From contig NZ_JNZS01000009.1 in assembly GCF_000718515.1 (NCBI RefSeq), positions 124,001 through 188,000 of the forward strand: a stretch of DNA of 64,000 bases, given 5' to 3'. Source of the DNA: Micromonospora parva (GTDB taxonomy: Bacteria; Actinomycetota; Actinomycetes; Mycobacteriales; Micromonosporaceae). The translations under genes and the position numbers were made by a program. This document shows, piece by piece, positions 27,770 to 36,859 of this stretch (its first letter is position 1; every line of letters begins with the position of its first letter). Under the pieces are notes generated by a model. That model was not told the origin of the DNA. It ran no database searches and saw only the letters and a list, made by a program, of their open reading frames with translations.

Positions 27770-29185
27770 TCAGTGACCCGCGCGTACGTCTGGTGTGTCG
27801 GTGCCGTTGGTGCGCGCTGCTGCGCCCGGGTCGCTGGGGATGCTCGTCCTGCCGGCAGCACCGGAGGCACCGCCGTTGGCGAGGTCGGAGGCGGCCGGGA
27901 TGGCGGGGGCCGAGCCGTCCTCGTCTACGCGTGCGCCCGCCGGGTCGACGTCTGGCGCGTCCGCGCTTGCGCCCGCCGGGCCGACGCGGAGCCCGTCGCC
28001 CGGCCTTCCCGCCGGGTTGTCGGTGGGCGTTGCCGCCGCCTTGTCGGTGGGCGTTCCCGCCGGCATGTCGGTGGGCGTTCCCGCCAGGCCGAGGTGAGAT
28101 CCGTCGGTGGGCGTCCCCACAGTGGCGACGCTGCCGGGTGCGGCGCTGCCGAACGCGGCGCTGCCGAACGCGGCGCTGCCGAACGCGGCGCTCTCGGATG
28201 CGGTCCTGTCAGATCCGGTCCTGTCGGATGCGGCGTTGTCGGAAGCCGCGCTGCCGGCGGGGGCGGTGGCGTCCCGGGCCGGGACGGCCGGGACACCGGC
28301 AGGGTTGGTGACGGGTGGCGTCCGAGCAGGTTCAGCCGCCCGGTCGGCGACGGTGGTCGCCGTCGAGCCGGCACCGGCGTTCGCCTGCGGGACCGGTCCG
28401 ACCGCCGGCACGCTGTCGGCGTCAGCGGAACCGGACGGGGAGTCCAGCACCGGTTCCGGAATCTCCTCTGCCGCCTCGATGACCGAAACCGCGTCCGCTG
28501 CGGCTGCTGCCGCTGAGGCAGCCTCGGCTGCGGCGGCGGCATCCGCGGCAGCCGACTGGGCCAGCAGACTGGACGGCGCCTGCCACTGGATGCGGGGTGG
28601 CTCGGCGAGCGGACGGCCACCGAACTCGGCGAGCCAGGCCGCTACCAGTGCCAGATTTTCCCGCCACTGCGCCTCGGATATCGGCGGCAGGATCGAGTCC
28701 CACAGCGACAGGAACGTGCCCCGCAACTGGAGGCGACCGTACGGCCGGGCGAGGAACCACATGTGCAGGTGAGCGGAGCCGTCGCCCCAGCGGTTGACGT
28801 GCACCCGGGCGACGCCGTCGAGCGAGCGGATGGCCCGCTCCAGACGCACGGTCATCACGCCCAGTTCGGCGGCCAGCAGGTTCGGCAGGTCACCGAGGTC
28901 GAGGTGGGTCCGCGATTCCAGGATGAGCACCATAGGCAGACCGGTGGGGCGGTCCATGGCGCGTACCCGCCACCGCTCACCCACCCAGATGTAGGCGTCG
29001 TCGGGCGCGTTGCAGGCGGTGCATTCCCGGAGACCCTCACCCTTCCGGGGCGGTTCAACCGGGACCGGATCATCGAGCTGCTTCACGTGGAGGTCACCCT
29101 CGAAGGGAAATGACGGCCACTGGGTGAAGTCCGGGACTGAGGGAGGGGTGTCGTGCACGACGCTGACCCTAACCGAGTCTGGCAC
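27770..29185 (-). CDS. HIT-like domain protein with long repetitive tail
   Basis: 471 residues from GTG 29185 (AGGTAGGG upstream). Residues about 45-190 resemble a HIT-type nucleotide-binding fold: a Cys pair (CTACNAP), then VHVNRWGDGSAHLHMWFLARP with an H-x-H motif where HIT proteins have the catalytic triad. The remaining about 270 residues are a disordered Ala/Ser/Thr/Pro/Asp tail with tandem repeats (SAAFG units and GTPTD units) that match 15- and 24-bp DNA repeats. The head is conserved in actinobacteria next to the par region; the tail is probably strain-variable. Reaction unknown. Confidence 0.75.
   Translation of the reverse strand: MPDSVRVSVVHDTPPSVPDFTQWPSFPFEGDLHVKQLDDPVPVEPPRKGEGLRECTACNAPDDAYIWVGERWRVRAMDRPTGLPMVLILESRTHLDLGDLPNLLAAELGVMTVRLERAIRSLDGVARVHVNRWGDGSAHLHMWFLARPYGRLQLRGTFLSLWDSILPPISEAQWRENLALVAAWLAEFGGRPLAEPPRIQWQAPSSLLAQSAAADAAAAAEAASAAAAAADAVSVIEAAEEIPEPVLDSPSGSADADSVPAVGPVPQANAGAGSTATTVADRAAEPARTPPVTNPAGVPAVPARDATAPAGSAASDNAASDRTGSDRTASESAAFGSAAFGSAAFGSAAPGSVATVGTPTDGSHLGLAGTPTDMPAGTPTDKAAATPTDNPAGRPGDGLRVGPAGASADAPDVDPAGARVDEDGSAPAIPAASDLANGGASGAAGRTSIPSDPGAAARTNGTDTPDVRAGH
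28017..28088. repeat. 24-bp tandem repeat in the HIT-like gene tail
   Basis: Three consecutive units of 24 bp share the core GTCGGTGGGCGTT and encode (G/A)TPTDxPA repeats on the minus strand. A further partial unit lies near 28102. Confidence 0.7.
28140..28199. repeat. 15-bp tandem repeat in the HIT-like gene tail
   Basis: Three perfect copies of GCGGCGCTGCCGAAC (28140-28184) plus one diverged copy, encoding SAAFG repeats on the minus strand. The period is a multiple of three, so copy number can change without loss of frame. Confidence 0.85.
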
Positions 29186-29345
29186 CGCTGTCCCTACCTG
29201 TTTGAGCGGTCCTGAGCCACCGGATCATCGCGCCACCGCCGCTCGGGCTCGAGTGGTCGCGCGGGCACCGAGAGGCGATATCCACAGGCTGCCGAGGTCC
29301 TCAACACGGGCCGTCATCCACAGGCCCGCACCCGCTCCCACGCGC

Positions 29346-29361
29346 TGTTTCACGTGAAACG
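29346..29361. promoter_or_regulatory. parS site 1
   Basis: TGTTTCACGTGAAACG, with the full 14-bp ParB-binding core GTTTCACGTGAAAC at 29347-29360. Adjacent to two perfect DnaA boxes. Confidence 0.95.
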
Positions 29362-29567
29362 GGGGGTGCCTGTGGACAACCGGTGTGGATAACTTTTCGA
29401 CCTGTCGGTCGTTGTCGCCAACCCGCGTCCGAGGCGGTTCGGGCCGCCTCGGAGGCCGGCGGCTGAACGGTGCCCGCAACGCCGACGCGTGGGGACGCGG
29501 AGGCGACCCAGCTGACCGTCAACCCGACCCGCAGGGGTCGATTGACACACCGACGAGCCGGTGTCGC

Positions 29568-29583
29568 TGTTTCACGTGAAACC
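29568..29583. promoter_or_regulatory. parS site 2
   Basis: TGTTTCACGTGAAACC; perfect 14-bp core at 29569-29582. Confidence 0.95.
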
Positions 29584-29951
29584 GGCGCAGGGCGGCGGCT
29601 GGCGTCGCTGCGCGGATTGCCTCTGGTGGGTCCGACCACGAACCCAGGCCCTTCGGCTCACCCGAGGATCACCGCGGAGGTGCCGTGCAGGCCACTCAGC
29701 GGCTCGCTGTCGCGTCGAGCGGGGCTGGGGGTGGCTCGGGTCGACCCCAGCATTCCGGAGCCTTCTGTGACCCGTGCAGGAGATCGGTTCGCCACTGCGG
29801 CGTCCACCGACCGCATCTGCGCGGTCGCCGTTCCCGAAGACGTGGACGGCCGGGCCGTCTGCCCCCGCGTACTCCGAGGCGCTCCTCGGGGGGCCGGCTG
29901 AGCGATTCGGCGTCCGTCCGGTCCGCCGATCCGTTGAGCGAAGCCGCCGGC

Positions 29952-29967
29952 TGTTTCACGTGAAACG
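29952..29967. promoter_or_regulatory. parS site 3
   Basis: TGTTTCACGTGAAACG; perfect 14-bp core at 29953-29966, just beyond the 3' end of parB. Confidence 0.95.
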
Positions 29968-29987
29968 TGACGACCCCGGGATGCGGA

Positions 29988-30021
29988 ACGGCCGCGCCCC
30001 CGGGTGGGGTGGCGCGGCCGT
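29988..30021 (-). terminator. Hairpin after parB
   Basis: ACGGCCGCGCC (29988-29998) and its complement (30011-30021) with a 12-nt loop, 17 bp beyond the parB stop. Probable end of the parA-parB transcript; no T tract. Confidence 0.5.
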
Positions 30022-30038
30022 GGGTGAGCGGGCTGGGC

Positions 30039-31055
30039 TCAGTCCCCGCTCTCCTCCTGCTGCACGCCGATGATCCCGACGATCCGCTCCAGGTCGTCAA
30101 CGGTCGCGAACTCAATCGTGATCTTGCCCTTGCTCCGGCCGATGTCCACCTTCACCCGGGTGTCGAACCGGTCGGACAGCCGGTCGGCGAGATCGGTCAG
30201 GGCCGGCGCGTGCGCCTTGGGCCGCCGCTTCGCGGCCTGACCCTTCGCCGGGCCGTCGTTCAGCGTCAGGGCGACGATTTCTTCGGTCGCCCGAACCGAC
30301 AGCCCTTCGGCCACGATCCGCAGGGCCAGCTGTTCCTGCGCCTCTGACTCGTCGAGGCTCAGCAGAGCGCGGGCGTGCCCCGCCGACAGGACGCCGGCGG
30401 CAACCCGGCGCTGCACCTGGGCGGGCAGATTCAGCAGTCGGATGGTGTTGGAGATCTGCGGGCGGCTCCGGCCGATCCGCCGGGCCAACTCCTCGTGGGT
30501 GGCCCCGAACTCCTCCAGCAGTTGCTGATAGGCGGCGGCCTCTTCGAGCGGGTTCAGGTTCGCCCGGTGGATGTTCTCCAGCAGGGCGTCGCGGAGCATG
30601 GCGTCGTCGCGGGTGTCCCGGACAATCGCCGGGATGCTCTCCCGGCCCACCGCCTGGGCGGCCCGCCAGCGCCGCTCGCCCATCACCAGTTCGTACTTCT
30701 CGTCGTCGAGCTGCCGTACGACGATGGGCTGGAGGAAGCCAACCTCCTGGATCGAGGTCTTCAGCTCCTCCAGCGCCTCCTCGTCGAAGACCTGACGCGG
30801 CTGCTTCGGGTTGGGCATGATCGCGTCGACCGGAATCTCGGCGAATCGCGCACCCGGCACCGGGCTGAGCACGGGCTCCGGCTCGTGGACTGGCACCCGG
30901 GCGGGCACCGCGGAGACGGCGGCCGTGGTGCCCGCGCCGTCCGGGCGCTCGTTGTCCGGCTCGGCCGTCGCGGTGCCAGCGGCACCCGAGACCGGCCCGG
31001 TCGGGATCAGCGCCCCCAGGCCCTTACCCAGACCGCCCCGAGGACGGTTCTTCAT
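30039..31055 (-). CDS. parB: Chromosome-partitioning protein ParB
   Basis: 338 residues. Binds parS, spreads by CTP-dependent clamping and loads condensin at the origin. Starts with the ParA-contact peptide [13 protein letters not shown]. The CTPase/N-domain (about 65-165) has [21 protein letters not shown] and the GERRWRAAQ motif; the helix-turn-helix (about 180-205, [24 protein letters not shown]) reads parS, and the C-terminal domain dimerises. ATG 31055 follows GGGAGG. It lies 27 bp after parA on the same strand, with parS sites on both sides. Confidence 0.97.
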   Translation of the reverse strand: MKNRPRGGLGKGLGALIPTGPVSGAAGTATAEPDNERPDGAGTTAAVSAVPARVPVHEPEPVLSPVPGARFAEIPVDAIMPNPKQPRQVFDEEALEELKTSIQEVGFLQPIVVRQLDDEKYELVMGERRWRAAQAVGRESIPAIVRDTRDDAMLRDALLENIHRANLNPLEEAAAYQQLLEEFGATHEELARRIGRSRPQISNTIRLLNLPAQVQRRVAAGVLSAGHARALLSLDESEAQEQLALRIVAEGLSVRATEEIVALTLNDGPAKGQAAKRRPKAHAPALTDLADRLSDRFDTRVKVDIGRSKGKITIEFATVDDLERIVGIIGVQQEESGD

Positions 31056-31082
31056 GCCACGCCTCCCAGCGACTTGTCCGCA

Positions 31083-32408
31083 CTACGCATTCCGGCCCAC
31101 CGGCTCCTTGACGCCCCGCTCGGCGATCTCCTGAGCCGCCTCGAAGTAGCTCGTGGCGCCCCGCGAACCGGGATCGTAGGTCATCACCGACTGGCCGTAA
31201 CTCGGTGCCTCGGAGACTCGGACGTTGCGGGGGATGACCGCCTGGAGGACCTTGTCGCCGAAGTGGTTCCGGACGTCCTGCTCGACGGCGTCGGCCAACC
31301 GGGTACGGCGGTCGTACATGGTCAGCAGGATGGTGGAGACATCGAGTTTCGGGTTGAGGTGCTGGCGTACCAGGTTGATGTTGTTGATCAGCTGGTTGAG
31401 CCCTTCCAGCGCGTAGTACTCGCACTGGATCGGGATCAGCACCTCCTGCGCGGCAACCAGAGCGTTGACGGTGAGCAGACCGAGCGAGGGTGGGCAGTCG
31501 ATGAAGACGTAGTCGAACTCGCCCGGGTAGGCGGCGATCGCCCGGTCCAGACGCGACTCTCGGGCCACCACCGACACCAACTCGATCTCGGCTCCGGCCA
31601 GGTCGATGGTCGCGGGCACGCACCAGAGGTTGGGGATGCCCTCGACCGCCTGCGCCACCTCGACCAGCGGCACGCTGTTGATCAGGCAGTCGTACACGTC
31701 GGGGATTCCGGTGTGGTGCGGGACGTTGAGCCCGGTCGAGGCGTTGCCCTGCGGGTCGAGGTCGACCACGAGCACCCGGTTGCCGTGCAGGGCGAGCGCC
31801 ACCGCAAGGTTGACGGTGGTGGTGGTCTTACCCACGCCGCCCTTCTGGTTGGCGACGCACATGACCCGGGTCCGGTCCGGCCGAGGCATGGTCACCTCGC
31901 CACTGGGATTCAGGATCTGCACGGCGCGCATCGCCTCCATAGCCAACGGTGGGTCATCCTCTTCGCGCGTCGGGGTTTCACGTGAAACGTACGTGGGGTC
32001 GGCCGCCACGGCGGCCAACGACTCGGTCGAAGCGACCGGGGCGTCGGCGACCACCGGCGCGGCGTCCCGAACGGCAGCCGCAGTGGGTTGGTGCGGGACC
32101 GCCGGCTCGAATCGAACCGCCGCGGCGGTGTTGCGCCGACCCGAGGTCGACCGCACCTCGGCCGCGTTGATCGGTCGACTCGACGCCTCCGGCGTCCTGC
32201 GCCCACCCGGTGGGTCCGCGAGGGCCGAGCCGTCCGGTCGCCCCGTGCCCGTCGGCGGGTCGAGTGCCGGCGGCGGATCGCTGTCGGTGGGTCGGTTCGA
32301 TGGCCCGGTCGCGCCGGGCGACCAGCTCGGGTAGTCGGTTTCACGTGAAACGGGATCGCTGGTCGACCCGGTCACGCGTGGATCGTCGTACCTGCCGTCG
32401 TCATGCAC
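31083..32408 (-). CDS. parA: Chromosome-partitioning ATPase ParA
   Basis: 441 residues from GTG 32408. The ATPase (about 180-435) has the deviant Walker A CVANQKGGVGKTTTTVNLA, DLDPQGNASTG, and IDCPPSLG; it drives origin segregation with ParB. The first about 165 residues are a Pro/Ala/Thr-rich, presumably disordered extension that contains the pentapeptide VSRET twice (20-24 and 141-145), each encoded by a parS site. An internal start near MRAVQILNP would give a standard-size ParA; GC-rich third positions through the extension favour the long form. Confidence 0.93.
   Translation of the reverse strand: MHDDGRYDDPRVTGSTSDPVSRETDYPSWSPGATGPSNRPTDSDPPPALDPPTGTGRPDGSALADPPGGRRTPEASSRPINAAEVRSTSGRRNTAAAVRFEPAVPHQPTAAAVRDAAPVVADAPVASTESLAAVAADPTYVSRETPTREEDDPPLAMEAMRAVQILNPSGEVTMPRPDRTRVMCVANQKGGVGKTTTTVNLAVALALHGNRVLVVDLDPQGNASTGLNVPHHTGIPDVYDCLINSVPLVEVAQAVEGIPNLWCVPATIDLAGAEIELVSVVARESRLDRAIAAYPGEFDYVFIDCPPSLGLLTVNALVAAQEVLIPIQCEYYALEGLNQLINNINLVRQHLNPKLDVSTILLTMYDRRTRLADAVEQDVRNHFGDKVLQAVIPRNVRVSEAPSYGQSVMTYDPGSRGATSYFEAAQEIAERGVKEPVGRNA
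31974..31989. promoter_or_regulatory. parS site 4, inside parA
   Basis: GGTTTCACGTGAAACG with a perfect 14-bp core (31975-31988), in frame as Val141-Ser-Arg-Glu-Thr of ParA. Confidence 0.95.
32337..32352. promoter_or_regulatory. parS site 5, inside parA
   Basis: GGTTTCACGTGAAACG with a perfect 14-bp core (32338-32351), in frame as Val20-Ser-Arg-Glu-Thr of ParA, about 55 bp from its start. Confidence 0.95.
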
Positions 32409-32664
32409 CTGTCATCCCTGCCCGCTTCGGATGGTCGGTCCGCGCCCCGGTCAACTCGGCCGCGTCCACGCCCGCAACCCGGAGCGTACGGCCCACGGGA
32501 GCGGTCGGAGACCCGCGACGTCCGTCATCCGCTACACACTATCGACGCGCGGTCAGCCTACGGCGGACGGGCGCGGCCGGTCCACGTCGGGTTCTCATCC
32601 CCTCGTCCACCCGTACCGGTACAACGAGGCAACCCACCGGCCGGAAGCCCGATGGCGCGAAGTG

Positions 32665-33519
32665 TCAACCTCGGCGGGGACGCCCGCCCCGGGCGCGCTT
32701 CTTCGCCGCCGGGCGGGGCGGACCGACCATCCGCTCGCGCACGATCTCCACCACGGTGGTGGGTGGATCGATCACACCGACGCCGCAGAGCCGCACGGTT
32801 GGCTCCCCACCGCCGAGTCGCGCCACCACGTCGGCGTGTTCCTCGATCTCGGCGGCGGCGGACGAGCCCTTGAGCGCCAGCAGACGGCCACCCCGAACCG
32901 CCAGGGGGAGACTCCAGCCGGCCAGCCGATCCAGGGGCGCGACCGCGCGCGCGGTCACCACGTCTCCGCTGATCGGCTCCCGGCCGCTCGATCCGCTGGC
33001 TGCCTCGTCGGCCCGGCCCCGGAACACCCGTACCGACCTGGCCAGGCCGAGTTGCTCGACGACCTCGATCAGGAACGAGGTCCGTCGGGCCAGCGGCTCG
33101 ATCAGGGTGACGGTGAGGTCGGGGCGGGCGATCGCCAGGACGAGACCCGGCAGGCCGGCTCCCGAGCCGACGTCGAGCACCGTCGCGCCGGACGGGATCC
33201 GCTCGGCGACCGCAGCACAGTTGAGCAGGTGCCGATCCCAGATGCGGGGGGCCTCCCGGGGGCCGATCAGGCCGCGGACCACCCCGTCGGTGGCCAGCAG
33301 TTCGGCGTACGCGGCGGCCAGGTCGAGACGGTCGCCGAAGAGGGTGAGCGCGGCTGGCGCCAGCTCGGGCGGCAACGCCGCGTCGGCCGGTGACGGGGCG
33401 GTGTCGCTGCCCGTCGTGCCAGCGTCGGCGTCGGAGGTGACGGGGCGGACAGCGGACGGCCCGGGCGGCGTGCCGCCCGGGCCGGACACGGCTTCCGCCG
33501 TGAGGTCGTCGTGGGTCAC
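32665..33519 (-). CDS. rsmG: 16S rRNA (guanine-N7) methyltransferase RsmG
   Basis: 284 residues from GTG 33519. Methylates the N7 of G527 in 16S rRNA with S-adenosylmethionine. The SAM motif is [17 protein letters not shown]; upstream is [13 protein letters not shown] and downstream [11 protein letters not shown], all typical of GidB. The tail is basic ([13 protein letters not shown]). The first about 50 residues are a low-complexity extension. It starts 4 bp after the jag stop, suggesting coupled translation. Confidence 0.95.
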   Translation of the reverse strand: MTHDDLTAEAVSGPGGTPPGPSAVRPVTSDADAGTTGSDTAPSPADAALPPELAPAALTLFGDRLDLAAAYAELLATDGVVRGLIGPREAPRIWDRHLLNCAAVAERIPSGATVLDVGSGAGLPGLVLAIARPDLTVTLIEPLARRTSFLIEVVEQLGLARSVRVFRGRADEAASGSSGREPISGDVVTARAVAPLDRLAGWSLPLAVRGGRLLALKGSSAAAEIEEHADVVARLGGGEPTVRLCGVGVIDPPTTVVEIVRERMVGPPRPAAKKRARGGRPRRG

Positions 33520-33523
33520 CCGG

Positions 33524-34147
33524 TCAGTCCGCCGGCCGTACGACGATGCGCCGGTTCGGCTCCACACCCTCGGACTCGCTCGCCACGCCCGACATGGCGT
33601 TGACGACGTCGTGCACGCACTTGCGCTCGAACGCGGACATCGCCTCCAGGCGGACCGGCTCGCCGTACTCCTTGACCTTCTCGACGGCGTTCTTGGCGAC
33701 CGCGGCGAGTTCCTTGCGGCGGTTCGCCCGGTAGCCGCCGACGTCGAGCAGCAGCCGGCTCGGCGTACCGGTCTGCCGGAAGACGGCGAGGCGGGTCAGC
33801 TCCTGGAGCGCCTCCAGGGTGGCCCCGCGCTGACCGACCAGATTCTGCAACCGCTCGCCGACCACCTCGACCATCGGCCGGCCGGCGGCGACCAACTCGT
33901 CGATGTCGCCGTCGTAGTCGAGGATGTCGAGCAGGCCCTCGACGTAGTCAGCGGCGATCTCGCTCTGCCGGAACAGGTCGCCCTCGCCCACAGCCTTCTT
34001 CGCCCGGGTGCCACTGCCAGCGGCGGTGTCGGTGTCGTCGTCCGCCTCGGTGTCGTCGGCTTCGGTGTCGTCGCCGTCCACCGCGAGCGTGGCGGTCTCC
34101 TCCTCGTCCACTGACTGCTCGGCGCGGGGGATGCTGGTCTCGGTCAC
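33524..34147 (-). CDS. jag: Jag/KhpB-like KH-R3H RNA-binding protein
   Basis: 207 residues from GTG 34147, with GGAG 10-13 bases upstream; an upstream start at 34285 is less likely. An acidic disordered head of about 50 residues precedes a KH domain (about 90-150, [34 protein letters not shown]) and an R3H domain (about 155-205, [19 protein letters not shown] ... [10 protein letters not shown]). The family binds RNA and is linked to envelope and division control; it is always close to yidC. Confidence 0.92.
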   Translation of the reverse strand: MTETSIPRAEQSVDEEETATLAVDGDDTEADDTEADDDTDTAAGSGTRAKKAVGEGDLFRQSEIAADYVEGLLDILDYDGDIDELVAAGRPMVEVVGERLQNLVGQRGATLEALQELTRLAVFRQTGTPSRLLLDVGGYRANRRKELAAVAKNAVEKVKEYGEPVRLEAMSAFERKCVHDVVNAMSGVASESEGVEPNRRIVVRPAD

Positions 34148-34359
34148 GGTCTCATCTCCGTACTCGCTCGGCCGGACCGTCGGGTCCGACTGGTTTCCCG
34201 GGGCCGGCTGGAGGTTGCCGGTGCCCACAGGCACGTCTGTACGGGCAGTGTCGCCCGTGGCCGCGCGGTGCGCGGTCGGTTCCACCCGGCGCCGGCCGTA
34301 CGGCGGCTGCGCGGTGCGGAACGGGCCGCCGCCGGATCACCGGCGGCGGCCCTCACACA

Positions 34360-35352
34360 TCAGCCCTGCCGCTTGGCGGGGCGGCTCTTCTTCGGGTTGT
34401 TCACCGGCTTGGCGCCCGGCTTCGGCCCGGCCACCTTGGGTGCTGCCGCCTTGACCGGCACCGGCGGGGCCGCCTTGCCACGACCGAACAGGCCGCCGGA
34501 CTTGGCGGGCTGCACCGGGTTGCGGGAGGTGGCGGGGGCGGCGGTCTTCTTGGTGGCGGTCACCGGCGGCGGGAACTTCCGCAGCACCCACTGCTGCTGG
34601 CCGAGGGTGAAGAGGTTGTTGGTGACCCAGTAGATGATGACGCCGATCGGGAAGATCGCGCCGGAGATCAGCAGCGACGCCGGGATGCCGTAGAGCATCA
34701 GCCGCTGGATCATCCGCTGCTGCGGGTCCTCCGCCCAACCGGTCTTGAGGATCATCTGACGGCTGGTCAGGTAGGTGGTCGCGATCATGACCAGGACCAG
34801 GACACCAGCAATGATCTTCACGGTGCTGCCGTTGGCGCCCAGGCTGGCCAGCTCGTCGGCGGTGGAGCCGAACTTGCCGGCGATGGGAGCGGTGAAGAGC
34901 TTCGCCTGCGAGGCGCTCTGGAACTGGTCGACGGTCCAGCCGTAGAGGGTCTTGTTCTGCTTGTCGGGATCGAGCCGGCGCAGCACGTGGAAGAGACCCA
35001 GGAAGACCGGGATCTGAAGGAACATCGGAAGGCAACCCATCAGCGGGTTGGCCTTCTCCTTCTTGTACAGCTCCATCATTTCTTTCTGGAGCGTCTCCCG
35101 GTCACCCTTGTGCTTCTCCTGAAGCTCCTTGACCTTGGGCTGGAGCGCCTGCATCGCCCGCTGCGACTTGATCTGCTTGACGAAGACCGGGAACAGGATC
35201 ACCCGGACGGTGACCACCAGGAAGACGATGGCCAGGATCCAGGCGAAGTTGGTGCCGAGCACCGCGCCGACCGGCACCCCGATGGCGTCCCAGGCCGAGT
35301 GCCAGGTCAGCAGGATCCACGAAATCGCGTAGTAGATCCAGTCGAGACTCAA
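34360..35352 (-). CDS. yidC: Membrane protein insertase YidC
   Basis: 330 residues of the YidC/Oxa1/Alb3 family. Inserts membrane proteins alone or with Sec. Membrane segments are at about 3-25, 35-60, 105-125, 180-200 and 225-250; the conserved positively charged groove residue is in VRVILFPVF. The C-terminus is a long basic Pro/Lys/Ala tail (about 265-330) that may contact the ribosome. The start appears to be TTG 35352, preceded by GGAGCC, within a four-base overlap with the end of yidD. Confidence 0.95.
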   Translation of the reverse strand: MSLDWIYYAISWILLTWHSAWDAIGVPVGAVLGTNFAWILAIVFLVVTVRVILFPVFVKQIKSQRAMQALQPKVKELQEKHKGDRETLQKEMMELYKKEKANPLMGCLPMFLQIPVFLGLFHVLRRLDPDKQNKTLYGWTVDQFQSASQAKLFTAPIAGKFGSTADELASLGANGSTVKIIAGVLVLVMIATTYLTSRQMILKTGWAEDPQQRMIQRLMLYGIPASLLISGAIFPIGVIIYWVTNNLFTLGQQQWVLRKFPPPVTATKKTAAPATSRNPVQPAKSGGLFGRGKAAPPVPVKAAAPKVAGPKPGAKPVNNPKKSRPAKRQG

Positions 35353-35645
35353 TTCGGGGCTCCAGTCACATCAGCACGGCGGCGGCCGCCCGGCTCCGGC
35401 ACCGGGTCATATCCACCAGGGTGAAAGGGGTGGCAGCGCAACAACCGCCGGACCGCCAGCACGGCTCCCCGGAGCGCGCCGTGTCGAGCGACCGCTTCCT
35501 GGGCGTACGCACTGCACGACGGGTAGAACCGACAGCGAGCCGGCAGTGCCGGACTTATCCACCGACGGTACGCGATGATGGGCGCGATCAGCACCTTGGC
35601 ACCGGTTGTCGACGGGCGGGGGCTGGTCTGCTCGGTGTCAGTCAT
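35349..35645 (-). CDS. yidD: Membrane protein insertion efficiency factor YidD
   Basis: 98 residues. The conserved core [61 protein letters not shown] (split here by family positions) carries three cysteines and an amphipathic helix. It helps YidC-dependent insertion at the inner membrane face. Its ATG overlaps the rnpA stop (ATGA) and its end overlaps the yidC start, so the three genes are translationally coupled. Confidence 0.95.
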   Translation of the reverse strand: MTDTEQTSPRPSTTGAKVLIAPIIAYRRWISPALPARCRFYPSCSAYAQEAVARHGALRGAVLAVRRLLRCHPFHPGGYDPVPEPGGRRRADVTGAPN

Positions 35646-36058
35646 CGGGACCGCCGCTCCCGGGGCGACCTGGCGACCGCGATGGCGGCGTCCAGATCGG
35701 TGGCGAGCCGGGGGTACGACGCCTGCGCCGCGGCGGGCAGCGCCCGGACGACCAGGGTGCTGCCGGCGGGCAGGGCGGTCAGCCGTTCCCGGACCAGCGC
35801 CCGCAGTCGGCGGCGGACCCGGTTGCGGGTCACCGCGTTGCCGACCGCCTTGGACACGACAAAGCCGGCACGGGAGGGCGCAGACGACTGCTCCGCACTG
35901 TTGTCCCGTACCGGCTCCGGCGAGGTCGGTGTGCTGGGGTCGACGGTCACCGGCATGGCCAGGTGGACCACGACGGCGCCACGTCCGGCGCGTCGGCCAC
36001 CGCGAACCGCTGCGGCGAAGTCAGTGCTGCGCCGCAGTCGCTGTGCGGCGGCCAGCAC
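35642..36058 (-). CDS. rnpA: Ribonuclease P protein component
   Basis: 138 residues from GTG 36058. The protein subunit of RNase P, which removes tRNA 5' leaders. The start [26 protein letters not shown] and the RNR box [19 protein letters not shown] are diagnostic. Residues about 47-65 ([20 protein letters not shown]) are an insertion in the beta-sheet region that is longer than in most homologues. It follows rpmH by 34 bp. Confidence 0.95.
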   Translation of the reverse strand: MLAAAQRLRRSTDFAAAVRGGRRAGRGAVVVHLAMPVTVDPSTPTSPEPVRDNSAEQSSAPSRAGFVVSKAVGNAVTRNRVRRRLRALVRERLTALPAGSTLVVRALPAAAQASYPRLATDLDAAIAVARSPRERRSR

Positions 36059-36092
36059 GACTGCCCACGTCCCCTGGACCGGCCCGGTCGGC

Positions 36093-36230
36093 TCAGGCCG
36101 ACAGGGTGGTGCGACCCTTGGCGCGACGGCTCGACAGGATGGCACGGCCGGCACGGGTGCGCATGCGCAGCCGGAAGCCGTGGGTCTTCGCGCGCCGGCG
36201 GTTGTTCGGCTGGTAGGTGCGCTTGCTCAC
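36093..36230 (-). CDS. rpmH: 50S ribosomal protein L34
   Basis: 45 residues from GTG 36230. The whole protein matches L34: [19 protein letters not shown], then an Arg/Lys-rich tail ending in GRTTLSA. It is the first gene of the leftward rpmH-rnpA-yidD-yidC-jag-rsmG cluster. Its promoter should lie in the gap towards dnaA. Confidence 0.97.
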   Translation of the reverse strand: MSKRTYQPNNRRRAKTHGFRLRMRTRAGRAILSSRRAKGRTTLSA

Positions 36231-36859
36231 GTCAGGCTCTCCGTTTTCGTACGCGCCCCGCGCGACGGGATCGCCGGGGTCGTGTGGTGGTCCAGGCCAC
36301 CGCGACGGTGGCCCACGATCGGTGCTGTCCGGCGGGGCGGGACCTCGGCGGTGCGAGGATGCGACCGCGGACAGCAAGCACCCATCACCCTAGCAGAGGG
36401 CGAGAAAGCAGCCGTTCCAGCCTACGCAGGGGGGCAATGGCCGTCAAACACCCCGAGCAGCGGACAACGGGACGCACCCGAGGCGGGAGGACGGTTTTCG
36501 CTGATGCCGACAAGGGCGCCGCCGCGTCGCCGGTTGATGGCGCAGGGACAACGCTGTTACCGTGCCCGATTGCGGTGAGCGTCGGAAGCTCCGGTCGTCG
36601 CACAGGCAAGACCGGACAAGGCAGTGAATCGTTCGGCACGGTGAACCCGCTTCAACGCCCGTTCAGGCAGGGGCAGGTGCCACCCGCGTCCGGCGGTGGC
36701 CACAATCGGTCGGTACACAGGCTGTGGATAACTTGTGGATGACCACCGGTCGATCGTCCGGGTGGGTGTTGTTCCACCCGCGAACGCGGCGGGCCCGGGA
36801 CGGCCGGCTGGCAGACAGACAGCGGCGGCCGGGAGCAGAGGCGAGGGGGTGGCACGACG
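36231..36859. promoter_or_regulatory. rpmH-dnaA divergent control region
   Basis: 630 bp between the divergent rpmH and dnaA genes, with no gene. A perfect DnaA box (complement of TTATCCACA) is at 36723-36731 and a related TGTGGATGA lies at 36734-36742, about 125 bp upstream of the dnaA start, suggesting DnaA autoregulation. The promoters themselves could not be fixed by eye. Confidence 0.6.

Larger units (their letters stand above)
29186..30038. other. Non-coding segregation region with parS sites and DnaA boxes
   Basis: 850 bp with no credible gene; the open frames here have no ribosome sites and read parS as VSRET. It contains three parS sites and a DnaA-box cluster. Perfect boxes are 29371-29379 (complement of TTGTCCACA) and 29384-29392 (complement of TTATCCACA); one-mismatch boxes are 29278-29286 and 29314-29322. 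Confidence 0.7.

Noticed and set aside
28140..28199. The short tandem repeats as a CRISPR array
   Set aside because: Units are directly adjacent without spacers and lie in a coding frame.
29470..29901. Open frames with VSRET peptides in the parS region
   Set aside because: The peptide comes from translating the parS palindrome; the frames lack ribosome sites and family similarity.
29346..29967. The GTTTCACGTGAAAC palindromes as terminators or phage repeats
   Set aside because: They match the universal ParB site exactly and lie next to parAB, so parS explains them fully.
30375..31985. A 536-codon plus-strand frame opposite parA and parB
   Set aside because: Antisense shadow; ParA and ParB are certain on the minus strand and the antisense product has no domain.
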